Shown here in pieces: positions 46,515-56,180 of a DNA stretch of 64,000 nt. Numbering within the stretch: the stretch's first letter is position 1; every line of letters starts with the position of its first letter. The DNA lies in the NCBI GenBank assembly GCA_963775235.1, contig CAVZHY010000002.1, forward strand, positions 992,001 to 1,056,000. Reading direction: 5' to 3'. The DNA comes from JBBDMC01 sp963775235 (lineage in GTDB: Bacteria; Pseudomonadota; Alphaproteobacteria; Rhizobiales; Kaistiaceae). The notes under the pieces were generated by a model, which worked only from the letters and a program-made list of their open reading frames with translations, was not told the origin of the DNA and did no database searches. The position numbers and the translations under genes are program-made.

Positions 46515-47369
46515 ATGGCGACGGGCTTAATGAGTGGCAAGCGCGGCCTCGTCATGGGGGTCGCAAACGATCATTCGATCGCGTGGGGAATTGCCAAACA
46601 GCTCGCCGAGAACGGCGCCGAGCTCGCTTTTACCTACCAGACGCCGGCGCTCGGCAAGCGCGTCGTCCCGCTCGCCCGTTCGCTCGGATCAGAAATGGTG
46701 CTGGCATGCGACGTCGGCCTTCCTCCCGACGACAGTGATCCGAGCTCCCTCAGCTCGATGTTCGGGGCGCTCGCGTGCGGCTGGCCGTCGATCGATTTCG
46801 TGGTGCATGCCATCGCCTTCTCCGACCGTGCCGAGCTCAAGGGCCGCTACGCCGATACCACGCGCGGCAATTTCGTCCGCACGCTCCTGATCTCCTGTTT
46901 TTCCTTCACCGAGGTGGCCCAGCGCGCCGCAGGCCTGATGCGGAACGGCGGCGCCATGGTGACGCTGACCTATGGCGGCTCGAACCGCGTTATGCCCAAC
47001 TATAATGTCATGGGCGTTGCCAAGGCCGCACTGGAAGCGTCGGTGCGCTACCTTGCCGTCGACTTTGGCGAACGCAACATCCGCGTCAACGCCATTTCCG
47101 CCGGGCCGGTGCGCACGCTTGCCGGTTCCGGCGTGTCCGATGCCCGGCTGATGTTCAGCTATCAGAAGCGCAACGCGCCGCTGCGCCGAACCGTCACCAT
47201 CAATGAAATCGGCAAAACGGCGGTCTACCTCCTTTCCGATCTCGCCTCCGGCGTCACCGGTGAGGTCCATCACGTCGATTCCGGCTATAACGTCCTTGCC
47301 ATGCCGCGCCTCGACGAGCTCAAGGCGATTGACGCCACCCAGGAACCAAACGCGCAGGCCGCCGAATGA
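46515..47369 (+). CDS. fabI: Enoyl-ACP reductase FabI (NADH)
   Basis: 284 residues, about 20 more than most FabI; the extra residues lie near LPPDDSDPSSLSSMFGALAC. It performs the last reduction of each elongation cycle and is the triclosan target. The cofactor loop is VMGVANDHSIAWGIAKQL; catalytic Tyr-x6-Lys is seen in PNYNVMGVAKAALEASV. It starts 20 bases after fabB, completing an unsaturated fatty acid operon beside irr. Confidence 0.94.
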   Translation: MATGLMSGKRGLVMGVANDHSIAWGIAKQLAENGAELAFTYQTPALGKRVVPLARSLGSEMVLACDVGLPPDDSDPSSLSSMFGALACGWPSIDFVVHAIAFSDRAELKGRYADTTRGNFVRTLLISCFSFTEVAQRAAGLMRNGGAMVTLTYGGSNRVMPNYNVMGVAKAALEASVRYLAVDFGERNIRVNAISAGPVRTLAGSGVSDARLMFSYQKRNAPLRRTVTINEIGKTAVYLLSDLASGVTGEVHHVDSGYNVLAMPRLDELKAIDATQEPNAQAAE

Positions 47370-47460
47370 CTTAGCCGCGGCCGTTTGCCGCCGCTCGGTT
47401 TGCGGCGGCCGCCGGGGCTGATAAGCTGGCCTGCCGGGACGGGGCGGGTCAGGTGGCTGG

Positions 47461-48561
47461 ATGACTGTCGGCGCACAACGCCCCCATAGACGTCGCGTTC
47501 TCGGGCTTGCCGCCGGTCTCGCCAGCGGCCTGTCTGCCCCGGCGATCGTCGGCGCCGCCGCGCCCATTACCTGGAAAATGGCTACCGCCTGGCCGAAGGA
47601 TGCACCGGGAGCCGCCGCCAGTGCCGCCCGCCTGGCCGCTGCGATCGGGACGATGTCCGCCGGCCGGCTCGTTATCCAGCCATTCGCCGCGGGCGACCTG
47701 GTCATGCCCGCCGATCTGTTCGACGCCGTGACCGCCGGCACCGTCGAACTCGGCCACGGTTCTTCGGCCGCCTGGCGCGACCGCGACCCCGCGTTCGACT
47801 TCTTCAGCGGCGTCCCTTTCGGCCTTCTCGTTCATGAGCAGGTCGGCTGGCTGCATTTCGGCGGCGGCCAGCGTCTGTGGGAACGCGCCTACGAGCCGTT
47901 CGGCATCCTGCCGCTTCTTGCCGGCGGCTTCGGTATTCTTGCCGCGGGCTGGTTTCGTCACCCGCTCACCGACGTCGCCGGGCTCAGCGGCATGCCGATG
48001 CATGCCTCCGGCCTCAGCGGCGAGGTCTGGCGCCGGCTGGGCGTCAAGGTCGTCGATCTCGCGCGCGATGATATCCTGCCGGCGTTCAAGAATGGCACCA
48101 TCGACGCAGCCGAATGGCTGGGGCCATGGAGCGACCAGCCCCTCAACCTCTCCACGCTGGCCCGGAATTATTATATCCCCGGATTTACCGGACCCGGCCG
48201 GACGATCGAACTGATGATCAATCGTGCAGCCTACGATGCCTTGCCCGACGATCTGAGGGCAATCGTGCGTGCGGCCGCGGGGGCCGAAGTCGCCGAAACC
48301 GGCGCCGACTTTGCCTTCAACGACATCGCTGCGCTGCACCCCCTGGTCGACGCCGGCGTTGGGGTCCGGGCATTGCCGGATGCGATCGTGCGCGCCGCCG
48401 GTGTTGAATCCGAGACCATGCTGAAGGAGATCGCCGCAACCAGCCCGGTTGCCGGTGAGACCTACGATTCGTTCGTGGCCTTTCGTGCAGGCGCCCTCTC
48501 TTTCGCCGATCAAGGTGACCGCGAGGCCCTTCGGATGCGCACCCTGGCGATCGGCGGCTGA
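47461..48561 (+). CDS. TRAP transporter substrate-binding protein (DctP family), Tat signal
   Basis: 366 residues with a twin-arginine signal (PHRRRVLGLAAGLASGLSAP), so it is exported folded. The mature part opens ITWKMATAWPKDAPG, then FDAVTAGTVELGHGSSA and FKNGTIDAAEWLGPWSD, typical of the TRAP-type mannitol/chloroaromatic/2-oxoacid binding proteins. No DctQ or DctM membrane subunits are adjacent; it lies between fabI and lepA. It is an orphan here and presumably works with permeases elsewhere. Ligand unknown. Confidence 0.88.
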   Translation: MTVGAQRPHRRRVLGLAAGLASGLSAPAIVGAAAPITWKMATAWPKDAPGAAASAARLAAAIGTMSAGRLVIQPFAAGDLVMPADLFDAVTAGTVELGHGSSAAWRDRDPAFDFFSGVPFGLLVHEQVGWLHFGGGQRLWERAYEPFGILPLLAGGFGILAAGWFRHPLTDVAGLSGMPMHASGLSGEVWRRLGVKVVDLARDDILPAFKNGTIDAAEWLGPWSDQPLNLSTLARNYYIPGFTGPGRTIELMINRAAYDALPDDLRAIVRAAAGAEVAETGADFAFNDIAALHPLVDAGVGVRALPDAIVRAAGVESETMLKEIAATSPVAGETYDSFVAFRAGALSFADQGDREALRMRTLAIGG

Positions 48562-48627
48562 TGTCGGACGCGGCGATCGGTCGCTTGGCTTCCCGCCCCA
48601 TCGCCGGTCTGCTAAGAGCACGGCGCC

Positions 48628-50433
48628 ATGACGACCGGGCCCCAGAGCCACATCCGCAACTTCGCCATCATCGCCCACATCGACCACGGTAAGTCGACGC
48701 TGGCCGATCGTCTCATCCAATCGACCGGCGGCCTCTCCGAACGTGAGATGAAGGCGCAGGTGCTCGATTCGATGGACATCGAGCGCGAGCGCGGCATCAC
48801 CATCAAGGCGCAAACGGTGCGGCTGAACTACCACGCCGCCGACGGCAGGGACTATGTCCTCAATCTGATCGACACGCCGGGCCACGTGGATTTTGCGTAC
48901 GAGGTGAACCGTTCGCTCGCCGCCTGCGAAGGTTCTCTCCTCGTCGTCGACGCCAGCCAGGGCGTCGAGGCCCAGACGCTCGCCAACGTCTACCAGGCCA
49001 TTGACAACAACCATGAGATCGTCCCCGTCCTCAACAAGATCGATCTGCCGGCGGCCGAGCCCGAACGGGTGAAGCAGCAGATCGAGGATGTCATCGGTAT
49101 CGACGCCGCGAACGCCATCCCGATCTCGGCGAAGACTGGCCAGGGCATCGGTGACGTTCTCGAGGCGATCGTTCACCGGCTCCCGCCCCCCCAGGGAGAT
49201 CCCGATGCGCCGCTAAAGGCGCTTCTGGTCGATTCCTGGTACGACCCCTACCTCGGCGTCGTCGTTCTGGTCAGGGTCGTCGACGGCGTCCTTCGCAAGG
49301 GCATGCGCGTTCGCATGATAGGCACGGGCGCCACCCACGATGTCGATACCGTCGGCATCTTCACGCCCAAGCTCGTCGACTGGCCGCAACTGGGTCCGGG
49401 GGAACTCGGCTTTCTCACCGGGTCGATCAAGGCCGTTGCCGACACTCGCGTCGGCGACACCATCACTGACGACCGCCGGCCGGCGGCGCAGGCGCTCCCC
49501 GGATTTCGTCCCGCCCAGCCGGTCGTGTTTTGTGGCATCTTTCCCGTCGATGCCGCCGACTTCGAGGACTTGCGCGCCGCTATCGGCAAGCTTCGCCTCA
49601 ACGACGCCGCCTTCACCTACGAGCCAGAGACCTCCGCTGCCCTCGGCTTCGGATTCCGCTGCGGCTTCCTCGGCCTCCTCCACCTTGAGATCGTGCAGGA
49701 GCGACTGACCCGCGAGTTCGACCTCGACCTGATCGCGACGGCGCCCTCGGTTGTCTACCGGATCAAGCTGACCGACGGCAGCGACATCGAACTGCACAAC
49801 CCGGCGGACATGCCCGACCCGGTCCGCATTACCGAGATCGCCGAACCGTGGCTGCGGGCGACCATCCTGACGCCCGACGACTATCTCGGAGCCATCCTCA
49901 AGCTGTGCCAGGAGCGCCGCGGCATCCAGGTCGATCTGTCCTACGTCGGCAATCGCGCCATGGTTCAATATGACCTGCCGCTCAACGAGGTGGTCTTCGA
50001 CTTCTACGACCGCCTGAAGTCGCTGTCGAAGGGCTATGCCTCGTTCGACTATCACTTGACCGACTACCGGCCGGGCGACCTTGTCAAGATGCAGATTCTG
50101 GTGAACGGAGAACCGGTCGATGCGCTTTCGGTCCTCGTCCACCGCTTGGCCGCCGAGCGCCGTGGACGGGCCATGTGCGAGAAACTCAAGGAACTGATCC
50201 CGCCGCATCTCTTCCAGATCCCGATCCAGGCAGCCATCGGTGGCCGCATCATCGCCCGCGAGACGGTGCGCGCGCTGAGGAAGGATGTGCTGGCCAAGTG
50301 TTACGGCGGCGACGTAACCCGCAAGCGCAAGCTGCTCGAGAAGCAGAAGGCCGGCAAAAAGCGTATGCGTCAGTTCGGAAAGGTCGACATCCCGCAGGAA
50401 GCATTCATCGCCGCCTTGAAGATGGAGGAGTAG
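48628..50433 (+). CDS. lepA: Elongation factor 4 (LepA)
   Basis: 601 residues. Translational GTPase that binds stalled or mistranslocated ribosomes. G1 is IIAHIDHGKSTLADRL, G2 ERERGITIKAQTVR, G3 NLIDTPGHVDFAYE, G4 PVLNKIDLPAAE. The LepA-specific C-terminal domain ends GGDVTRKRKLLEKQKAGKKRM, the usual basic tail. It follows the TRAP gene closely but is not obviously co-functional. Confidence 0.97.
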   Translation: MTTGPQSHIRNFAIIAHIDHGKSTLADRLIQSTGGLSEREMKAQVLDSMDIERERGITIKAQTVRLNYHAADGRDYVLNLIDTPGHVDFAYEVNRSLAACEGSLLVVDASQGVEAQTLANVYQAIDNNHEIVPVLNKIDLPAAEPERVKQQIEDVIGIDAANAIPISAKTGQGIGDVLEAIVHRLPPPQGDPDAPLKALLVDSWYDPYLGVVVLVRVVDGVLRKGMRVRMIGTGATHDVDTVGIFTPKLVDWPQLGPGELGFLTGSIKAVADTRVGDTITDDRRPAAQALPGFRPAQPVVFCGIFPVDAADFEDLRAAIGKLRLNDAAFTYEPETSAALGFGFRCGFLGLLHLEIVQERLTREFDLDLIATAPSVVYRIKLTDGSDIELHNPADMPDPVRITEIAEPWLRATILTPDDYLGAILKLCQERRGIQVDLSYVGNRAMVQYDLPLNEVVFDFYDRLKSLSKGYASFDYHLTDYRPGDLVKMQILVNGEPVDALSVLVHRLAAERRGRAMCEKLKELIPPHLFQIPIQAAIGGRIIARETVRALRKDVLAKCYGGDVTRKRKLLEKQKAGKKRMRQFGKVDIPQEAFIAALKMEE

Positions 50434-50566
50434 AGCGTTTCGCTCCGGGTGTCGGCGAGGCCGACCACATGCGCAGGTTGATTAGCCGCAGTGCAACACC
50501 TACATTCGTAGAAGCGGTCGACCCCGCCCCGAATAGTTATTTGTATGGGGCGTTTTGCCAGAGGTC

Positions 50567-52006
50567 ATGGCAGCGCCGGAGGGCCTCAAACAAACAGAAG
50601 GGCAGGGCACCAGGGTGAGCCGACTGGTCGTCGTTTCCAATCGTGTACCACCGCCAGCCGACAAGGGCGCGCGCGCCGGCGGGCTCGCCGTTGCGCTGAG
50701 TGCAGCCCTGGAGCAGCGGGGCGGATTGTGGCTGGGTTGGTCGGGACAGACGTCTGAAGGCGAATCTGAAATCGCAAAATCCCGGCGCGAGGGCAATGTT
50801 GAGTTCTCGCTGGTCGACCTCACCGAACGCGATGTGGACGAGTACTACAACGGCTTCGCAAACCGCGCACTTTGGCCCCTCCTGCATTATCGGCTCGATC
50901 TTGCCGATTTCGAGCGGCAGGACGTATCGGGCTATTTTCGGGTCAATGCCTTTTTCGCCCGCGTCCTCGCCCCCCAGCTGAAACCCGACGACATCATATG
51001 GGTCCAGGACTACCACCTGATTCCGCTCGCAGCCGAACTGCGTGCGCGAGGCATCAAGAACCGCATCGGGTTTTTCCTGCACATCCCATGGCCGCCGCCC
51101 GATGTCTGGTTTGCTATGCCGGTCCATCGACGGCTCTTCGAAGCCTTCACTGCCTACGATCTGATCGGCTTCCAGACCGACTATGACGCCGAGAATTTTG
51201 CCGCGGGCCTGCTGCGGGACGGCATCGGTGCCGAGGCCCGGCCTGGGCTCTTTCGCGCCGGCACCCGCGAATTTCGCGTCGGCGCCTTCCCGATCGGCAT
51301 CGAGACGGAGAAATTTGCCGCGTTAGCGGAAGCGGCGGCCGACAATCCCCTTGTCCGCCGCATGAAGTCGAGCATGACCGATCACAGCCTGATCATCGGT
51401 GTTGATCGGTTGGATTACTCGAAGGGGATCGACCAGCGGATGCTCTCCTACGAGCGCTTCCTGAGGAACAATCCCGCGTACCACGGCAAGGTCGTCTACC
51501 TGCAGGTGACGCCGAAGTCGCGCTCGGACGTGCCGGAGTACGCCGACATGCAGCGGCAGGTGGCCGAAACCGCCGGACGCATCAACGGCACGTTCGGGCA
51601 TCTCGACTGGACCCCGATCCGCTACGTCAACCGCACGATCAAGCGTTCCACTCTGGCTGGGCTTTTTCGGATGAGCAACGTCGGCCTGGTGACGCCCCTC
51701 CGCGACGGCATGAATCTCGTCGCCAAGGAATTCGTCGCCGCCCAGAACGGCGATGACCCCGGCGTTCTGGTACTGTCACGGTTCGCCGGCGCCGCCCGCG
51801 AGCTGCGATCCGCCCTGCTGGTCAATCCGTACGACATGGAAAACACGGCCAACGCCATCGCCACGGCACTTTCCATGCGCCGCGCCGATCGTGTCGCCCG
51901 CTGGCGCGAGATGTATGATCAACTGGTCAAGAACGACGTCAACCACTGGTGTTCGAGCTTCCTGGACCTGCTCGAAGAACCGACCGTGCTCATGGCGGCC
52001 AGCTGA
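50567..52006 (+). CDS. otsA: Trehalose-6-phosphate synthase OtsA
   Basis: 479 residues, GT20. Makes trehalose-6-phosphate from UDP-glucose and glucose-6-phosphate. Motifs: RLVVVSNRVPPP, GGLAVAL, DIIWVQDYHLIPLAAEL, FLHIPWPPPDVWFAMP, DRLDYSKGIDQR, and RDGMNLVAKEFVA. The ATG at 50567 has GAGG close by; a GTG at 50615 just before SRLVVVSNR is an equally likely start. No otsB is adjacent. Role in osmotic or desiccation stress. Confidence 0.94.
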   Translation: MAAPEGLKQTEGQGTRVSRLVVVSNRVPPPADKGARAGGLAVALSAALEQRGGLWLGWSGQTSEGESEIAKSRREGNVEFSLVDLTERDVDEYYNGFANRALWPLLHYRLDLADFERQDVSGYFRVNAFFARVLAPQLKPDDIIWVQDYHLIPLAAELRARGIKNRIGFFLHIPWPPPDVWFAMPVHRRLFEAFTAYDLIGFQTDYDAENFAAGLLRDGIGAEARPGLFRAGTREFRVGAFPIGIETEKFAALAEAAADNPLVRRMKSSMTDHSLIIGVDRLDYSKGIDQRMLSYERFLRNNPAYHGKVVYLQVTPKSRSDVPEYADMQRQVAETAGRINGTFGHLDWTPIRYVNRTIKRSTLAGLFRMSNVGLVTPLRDGMNLVAKEFVAAQNGDDPGVLVLSRFAGAARELRSALLVNPYDMENTANAIATALSMRRADRVARWREMYDQLVKNDVNHWCSSFLDLLEEPTVLMAAS

Positions 52007-52024
52007 CGCTCCAGGGTCGTCCGG

Positions 52025-52387
52025 CTAGTCCGCCAGCCAGGATTTGGCGGCGTCGACATCGCTCAGGCGAAAAACCCGCACCGCGGCCGGCATCAGACCT
52101 TCCATGGCAACCACCGCGCGGTTGAACGGACCGTCGTCGGCCACAAACGCAATCTTGTCGAAGTCGGCGAAATGGCGCGTGCCAAACACCGCCTCGTCGT
52201 AGAGGCCTCCGGGCCTGTACCCGGCAAAGTCGGAACCGGTGACGTAGAGCAGCCTGATTCGTCTGCCGCCCTCGAGCGCCCATTCGATCATGGGCTCCAG
52301 GACCGCTTGGTGATCCGCCGGGGTTACATGACCATTGGCGACGAAGCCGATGGCGCCCGGTGGCAGGTTGTCGATAGGGGTGAACAT
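52025..52387 (-). CDS. SpoIIAA/STAS-like protein, copy 1
   Basis: 120 residues. Text such as GAIGFVANGHVTPADHQAVL and RLLYVTGSDFAGYRPGGLYD, then FADFDKIAFVADDGPFNRAV matches the SpoIIAA-like (DUF3478) group found singly in proteobacteria; STAS folds are usually regulatory. A nearly equal-length homologue lies just upstream, so this is a tandem duplicate. No phosphorylation site can be assigned. Function unknown. Confidence 0.78.
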   Translation of the reverse strand: MFTPIDNLPPGAIGFVANGHVTPADHQAVLEPMIEWALEGGRRIRLLYVTGSDFAGYRPGGLYDEAVFGTRHFADFDKIAFVADDGPFNRAVVAMEGLMPAAVRVFRLSDVDAAKSWLAD

Positions 52388-52501
52388 GGCGATCTCCTCG
52401 TTGTCTGCCGCAGGAGGAGCTTCTACCGTCGCCTTGCGATACTTTGTTGACCGCTTTGTGTATTTTCAGCAGCGCAATACCGGCCGTTCGGTGACCAATG
52501 T

Positions 52502-52864
52502 CTACTCGGCCAGCCACTCCTTGGCCTTGTCGAGGTCGCTGACGGGGAAGCTGCGCACGGCCGCCGGCATCATCACTCCAAATCCCTGCACAAGTGAACG
52601 AAAGGCCGGGTTGTCGGAGACGAACGCGATTTTCTCAAAGTCAAAGAAGTGACGCATCCCGAACATGGTGTCGTCCATGGCGGCGCCAATTTCCCAGCCT
52701 TCGAATTCGGGACCCGCCAGCAGCAGGAAGCGCAGCTTGCCGCCCTCTGCGATCTTGGCTTCCATTTCCGGTATCAGCACCTTTGTGTAGTCGTCGCCGC
52801 TGAGTTTGCCGACGGCCGAGAAACCGATGACGCCTTTGGGAAGATCGAAGATGGGTCGGAACAT
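52502..52864 (-). CDS. SpoIIAA/STAS-like protein, copy 2
   Basis: 120 residues from ATG 52864. It is about half identical by eye to the copy at 52025: GVIGFSAVGKLSGDDYTKVL, RFLLLAGPEFEGWEIGAAMD, FFDFEKIAFVSDNPAFRSLV, with the same C-terminus (SDLDKAKEWLAE versus SDVDAAKSWLAD). Tandem paralogues separated by about 115 bases. Function unknown. Confidence 0.8.
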   Translation of the reverse strand: MFRPIFDLPKGVIGFSAVGKLSGDDYTKVLIPEMEAKIAEGGKLRFLLLAGPEFEGWEIGAAMDDTMFGMRHFFDFEKIAFVSDNPAFRSLVQGFGVMMPAAVRSFPVSDLDKAKEWLAE

Positions 52865-53065
52865 GGGATTCTCCCGGGAATTGGCAGGTCTGGCCCGCCG
52901 ATCATAGCTCGGTCCTGGCCAGCGCACGAGCGCGGCGGCGCCGCTCAGATGGTCGCCGGACCATGTCCCGCCCCGGCTCGCGCGTCCGGGGTTGTTCGAC
53001 GTCCCCGCCATGGCAATAATTGGCGAGTCGCCGAGGGGAGCGCGCGACATCGTTGTCGAAACGGG

Positions 53066-54010
53066 ATGCGGATCATGCCGGTAAGAATGCTGTTCGCAGC
53101 TTTGGTGATGTCGGCGCTGTCAGCGACACCGCTGGCCGCCTTCGATGAGTGGCCGGCCAGGAAGCTCTTTAGTGAAGTCGCCGTGCCCTCGCCGGGCGCG
53201 TCCCGCCCGATGGGCTCCTACGCCGAGGGATGTCTCGCCGGTGCCGCATCGCTGCCCATTGACGGTCCGCATTGGCAGGTCATGCGCCTGTCGCGCAACC
53301 GCAACTGGGGCACTCCCCAGCTCATTTCCTACATTGAGAAATTCTCCGCTGATGCAGCAAAGGTGGGCTGGCCGGGTTTGTTGATCGGTGACATGGCCCA
53401 GCCGCGCGGCGGCCCGATGATTACGGGCCACGCCAGCCACCAGGTCGGTCTCGACGTCGACATCTGGTTCACCCCGATGCCGGACCACACCATGAGTGCA
53501 GAGGAGCGCGAAACCAAGGAGGCGACATCGTTGCTGATCCCGGGGAAGCTGGCCATCGACCCCGCGAAGTGGTCCGATTCTTATGCGCGCCTGCTCAAGC
53601 AGGCGACGTCCTATCCGGAAGTGGTCCGTATCTTCGTCAGCCCGGCAATCAAGAAACAGCTTTGCGAGACCGCCGGCGCCGACACGTCCTGGCTACGCAA
53701 ATTGCGGCCGTGGACGGATCATGAGGACCACTTCCACGTGCGCCTTGCCTGCCCTCCTGGCGTGGCGGGGTGCACCAACCAGGCTCCGCCGCCGCCCGGC
53801 GACGGCTGCGGCGCCGAACTCGCCTCGTGGTTCAAGCCGGCGCCCCCGCCGGCTCCGCACAAAGGTCCGTACCGTGAGCCGCGGGAGGTGACGCTCGCCG
53901 ACCTGCCAAAAGCCTGCTCCGGCATACTGACATCGGATCCGAACGGATTGGCATCCACCGACCTCACGGTGCCCGCGCCGTTGCCGCATCTCAGCCCCGC
54001 AACCAATTGA
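53066..54010 (+). CDS. mepA: Penicillin-insensitive murein endopeptidase MepA
   Basis: 314 residues. A signal peptide (MLFAALVMSALSATPLAA) exports it; it cleaves D-Ala-mDAP cross-links in peptidoglycan. LAS-type zinc metalloprotease ligands are in GHASHQVGLDVDIWF (His, Asp) and TDHEDHFHVRLACP (His). An ATG at 53066 is followed by another at 53075, either could be used. The C-terminal 60 residues are Pro-rich. It is convergent with the CHAD gene. Confidence 0.93.
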   Translation: MRIMPVRMLFAALVMSALSATPLAAFDEWPARKLFSEVAVPSPGASRPMGSYAEGCLAGAASLPIDGPHWQVMRLSRNRNWGTPQLISYIEKFSADAAKVGWPGLLIGDMAQPRGGPMITGHASHQVGLDVDIWFTPMPDHTMSAEERETKEATSLLIPGKLAIDPAKWSDSYARLLKQATSYPEVVRIFVSPAIKKQLCETAGADTSWLRKLRPWTDHEDHFHVRLACPPGVAGCTNQAPPPPGDGCGAELASWFKPAPPPAPHKGPYREPREVTLADLPKACSGILTSDPNGLASTDLTVPAPLPHLSPATN

Positions 54011-54028
54011 GCGAGGTGACCCGCAACC

Positions 54029-54886
54029 TTATGTGAGATGGATGCGACGGGCGAAAGCGCGGGGCTTTGCCCGGTAGATTTTGGCGCCGAGGCGGAAAGC
54101 CTGAGCTTCCAGGTCACGCCGTCGCTCCGCGATGACCGACAGCTGACGCAGCAACGCCGGATCGCCTGCTGGCGACAGCGCGAGCTTCTCGGCCAGCATG
54201 GCGTGATCGTGGTCCAGCCCGAGTAACTCGCCCAACCGATCGAGCCGCGTGGCAAGGCGCCTTCCTTGGCCGGGAAGTTGGCGGCGCGCCAGACGCATGA
54301 GATTCCACAAGCGCTTGACCTCGGCCCGCCAGTGGTGAAGGTCCGGCGTCGCCAGGCTGGTTTGCGCCTGTCGCATGGCGCGTTGCCCACGCCGATACGT
54401 CCGCTTGAGCGCCGCATCGTATAGTTCTCGGCCGTCGAAGTCGGTGCTGAACGTGGAAACGACAGCCGCCACGCCCGTCAGACGACGTCTTACTTCGACG
54501 AGGGGCGTGTTCTTGCGATGGGCCATCGCCGCCTCGACGTCAAGCACCTCGACAACACGATCGAAGCCGAGGTCCTGCTCCGTGTCGGCGGTTGCCTCGG
54601 CGATAGCACGTGCACTGGCGGCTGCGACATCGGCGTCGCGAGCGGCGGCAAGCAGCCGGGCGATGCCGCCAACCGCGTGCCTGGCGTCGATGGCCTTGTC
54701 ACCGAAGGCGGGTTCGAAAACCCTCAGGAGCGTCCGCATCCGCTTCAGTTGCTGACGCAGCCGGTGAATACGTTGCTCGCTGGGACCGGCGCTTTCGAGC
54801 CAAATCAGCGCCTCGCTGAGGTCCTCGCGCAGCAGCCGCACCAGCGCCGCGGCCACGTCTTCCTTTTTGCCTATGCGATGCGCCAC
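54029..54886 (-). CDS. CHAD-domain protein
   Basis: 285 residues from the GTG at 54886; the frame is open further upstream, but text before it is low-complexity and overlaps the msrA end. CHAD domains are helical, rich in conserved His and Arg/Lys, and bind polyphosphate. Visible: RIHRLRQQLKRMRTLLRVFE, ARDADVAAASARAI, HHWRAEVKRLWNLMRLARR and LGLDHDHAMLAEKL. No CYTH/thiamine-triphosphatase domain is attached. Likely polyphosphate-associated. Confidence 0.85.
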   Translation of the reverse strand: MAHRIGKKEDVAAALVRLLREDLSEALIWLESAGPSEQRIHRLRQQLKRMRTLLRVFEPAFGDKAIDARHAVGGIARLLAAARDADVAAASARAIAEATADTEQDLGFDRVVEVLDVEAAMAHRKNTPLVEVRRRLTGVAAVVSTFSTDFDGRELYDAALKRTYRRGQRAMRQAQTSLATPDLHHWRAEVKRLWNLMRLARRQLPGQGRRLATRLDRLGELLGLDHDHAMLAEKLALSPAGDPALLRQLSVIAERRRDLEAQAFRLGAKIYRAKPRAFARRIHLT

Positions 54887-54971
54887 CCAACCTCCAACCC
54901 TAGAATCGCGACATGCTCGCCGCCCGTCGCGGGGCCGGCCCCGGAATATGCCGGGATTACCCGTCCGCGCC

Positions 54972-55637
54972 TCAGTGGGCTGTCGCGCCGAGCCCGGCCG
55001 GGCAAGGGACACCGGTACCGCCGAGGCCGCAATACCCGTTCGGATTCTTGGCAAGGTACTGCTGGTGATAATCCTCGGCGAAGTAGAAGGGTGGCCGGTC
55101 GACGATCTCGGTGGTGATCGGCCCGTAGCCCCTCGACTTCAAAGCGCCTGCGTACATCTCCCTGACCGCTTCCGCCGTCGCCCGCTGTCCTTCATCGGCC
55201 ACGTAGATGCCAGAACGGTATTGGGTGCCGACATCGTTGCCCTGGCGCATGCCCTGAGTCGGATCGTGCGCCTCGAAGAATGCCTTGACCAGCATCTCGT
55301 AACTCACCTTCGCGGGGTCGAAGACGACCAGGGCCACCTCGTTATGTCCCGTCCGGCCGGTGCACACCTCCTGGTAGGTGGGGTTAGGCGTGTAACCGCC
55401 GGCGTAACCCACTGCCGTCACGTAGACTCCGGGAATTTGCCAGAACGCCCGTTCGGCACCCCAGAAGCAACCAAGACCGAATACGGCGGTCTTCAGTCCA
55501 TCGGGGTAGGGGCCTTTCAGCCGGCGGTGGGTGACGAAATGCGTCTCGGCTGTGGGGATGGCGTCGGTACGACCTGCCAACGCTTGCTCCCGCCTCGGCA
55601 TCTCCGTCTTGCGGCTGACAAAGTCGAATATGCTCAT
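54972..55637 (-). CDS. msrA: Peptide-methionine (S)-S-oxide reductase MsrA
   Basis: 221 residues. Repairs S-methionine sulphoxide. The active-site Cys is in GLGCFWGAERAFWQ; VGYAGGYTPNPTYQEVCTGR and GTQYRSGIYV are the family core. The recycling Cys lie at the C-terminus (YCGLGGTGVPCPA). N-terminal 45 residues resemble those of other alphaproteobacterial MsrA (SIFDFVSRKTEMP). Confidence 0.96.
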   Translation of the reverse strand: MSIFDFVSRKTEMPRREQALAGRTDAIPTAETHFVTHRRLKGPYPDGLKTAVFGLGCFWGAERAFWQIPGVYVTAVGYAGGYTPNPTYQEVCTGRTGHNEVALVVFDPAKVSYEMLVKAFFEAHDPTQGMRQGNDVGTQYRSGIYVADEGQRATAEAVREMYAGALKSRGYGPITTEIVDRPPFYFAEDYHQQYLAKNPNGYCGLGGTGVPCPAGLGATAH

Positions 55638-55674
55638 GATCGTGCTCCAGCGTGTTTTCGTTGTCCGGCGTCGG

Positions 55675-56091
55675 TCAGGCGTAAGCCCGCCGCCGTCGTC
55701 TGTGGCGTCCGAGATAGACGAGTAGAAATCCGCATGCCGCCAGCACGAGCCAGGTCGGCAGCATCAGAAGCCAGATGATCAGCGGATCCCACAACCAGTT
55801 TCCTATGTAGGCCTGAAGTTCACGTTCCACGAACTTCTGGGCCGACAGCAGCGTCTCCGGGCTGATGTCGTACCAGGTCTTTCCGAGCTGGGTGACCGTC
55901 AGCGCCAATTCCGCAATCGTCTTGGTTGCGTCGATCACCAGCGCGACCAGGCCCCCGGCCACCAGCCAAAGGCCCACAAAACGAGCCAGGAGGCCTATCA
56001 TGGCCGGTTTCGCCAGTCTGGGAAGTGCGCGTCTGGTGACGGCGATGAGATGGTCATTGTTCCTGTCGTCCTCAAGACGATCCTCGTTCAA
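55675..56091 (-). CDS. Two-segment inner-membrane protein of unknown function
   Basis: 138 residues. Hydrophobic segments RFVGLWLVAGGLVALVID and PLIIWLLMLPTWLVLAACGF flank a soluble middle (KTWYDISPETLLSAQKFVER). It resembles a family of small alphaproteobacterial membrane proteins without an assigned role. Same strand as msrA, 37 bases upstream, possibly co-transcribed. Confidence 0.72.
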   Translation of the reverse strand: MNEDRLEDDRNNDHLIAVTRRALPRLAKPAMIGLLARFVGLWLVAGGLVALVIDATKTIAELALTVTQLGKTWYDISPETLLSAQKFVERELQAYIGNWLWDPLIIWLLMLPTWLVLAACGFLLVYLGRHRRRRRAYA

Positions 56092-56180
56092 CCGCCGTTC
56101 AAACGGTGGCGATCACCGCGTGAAGCTTGTCTGACGCCCGGCCGCGATTATAGTGCCCACGCCGAGAGAAGGCACCTTCT

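Noticed and set aside
47449..49176. 575-codon minus-strand frame
   Set aside because: Antisense to the TRAP binding protein and lepA; shadow composition.
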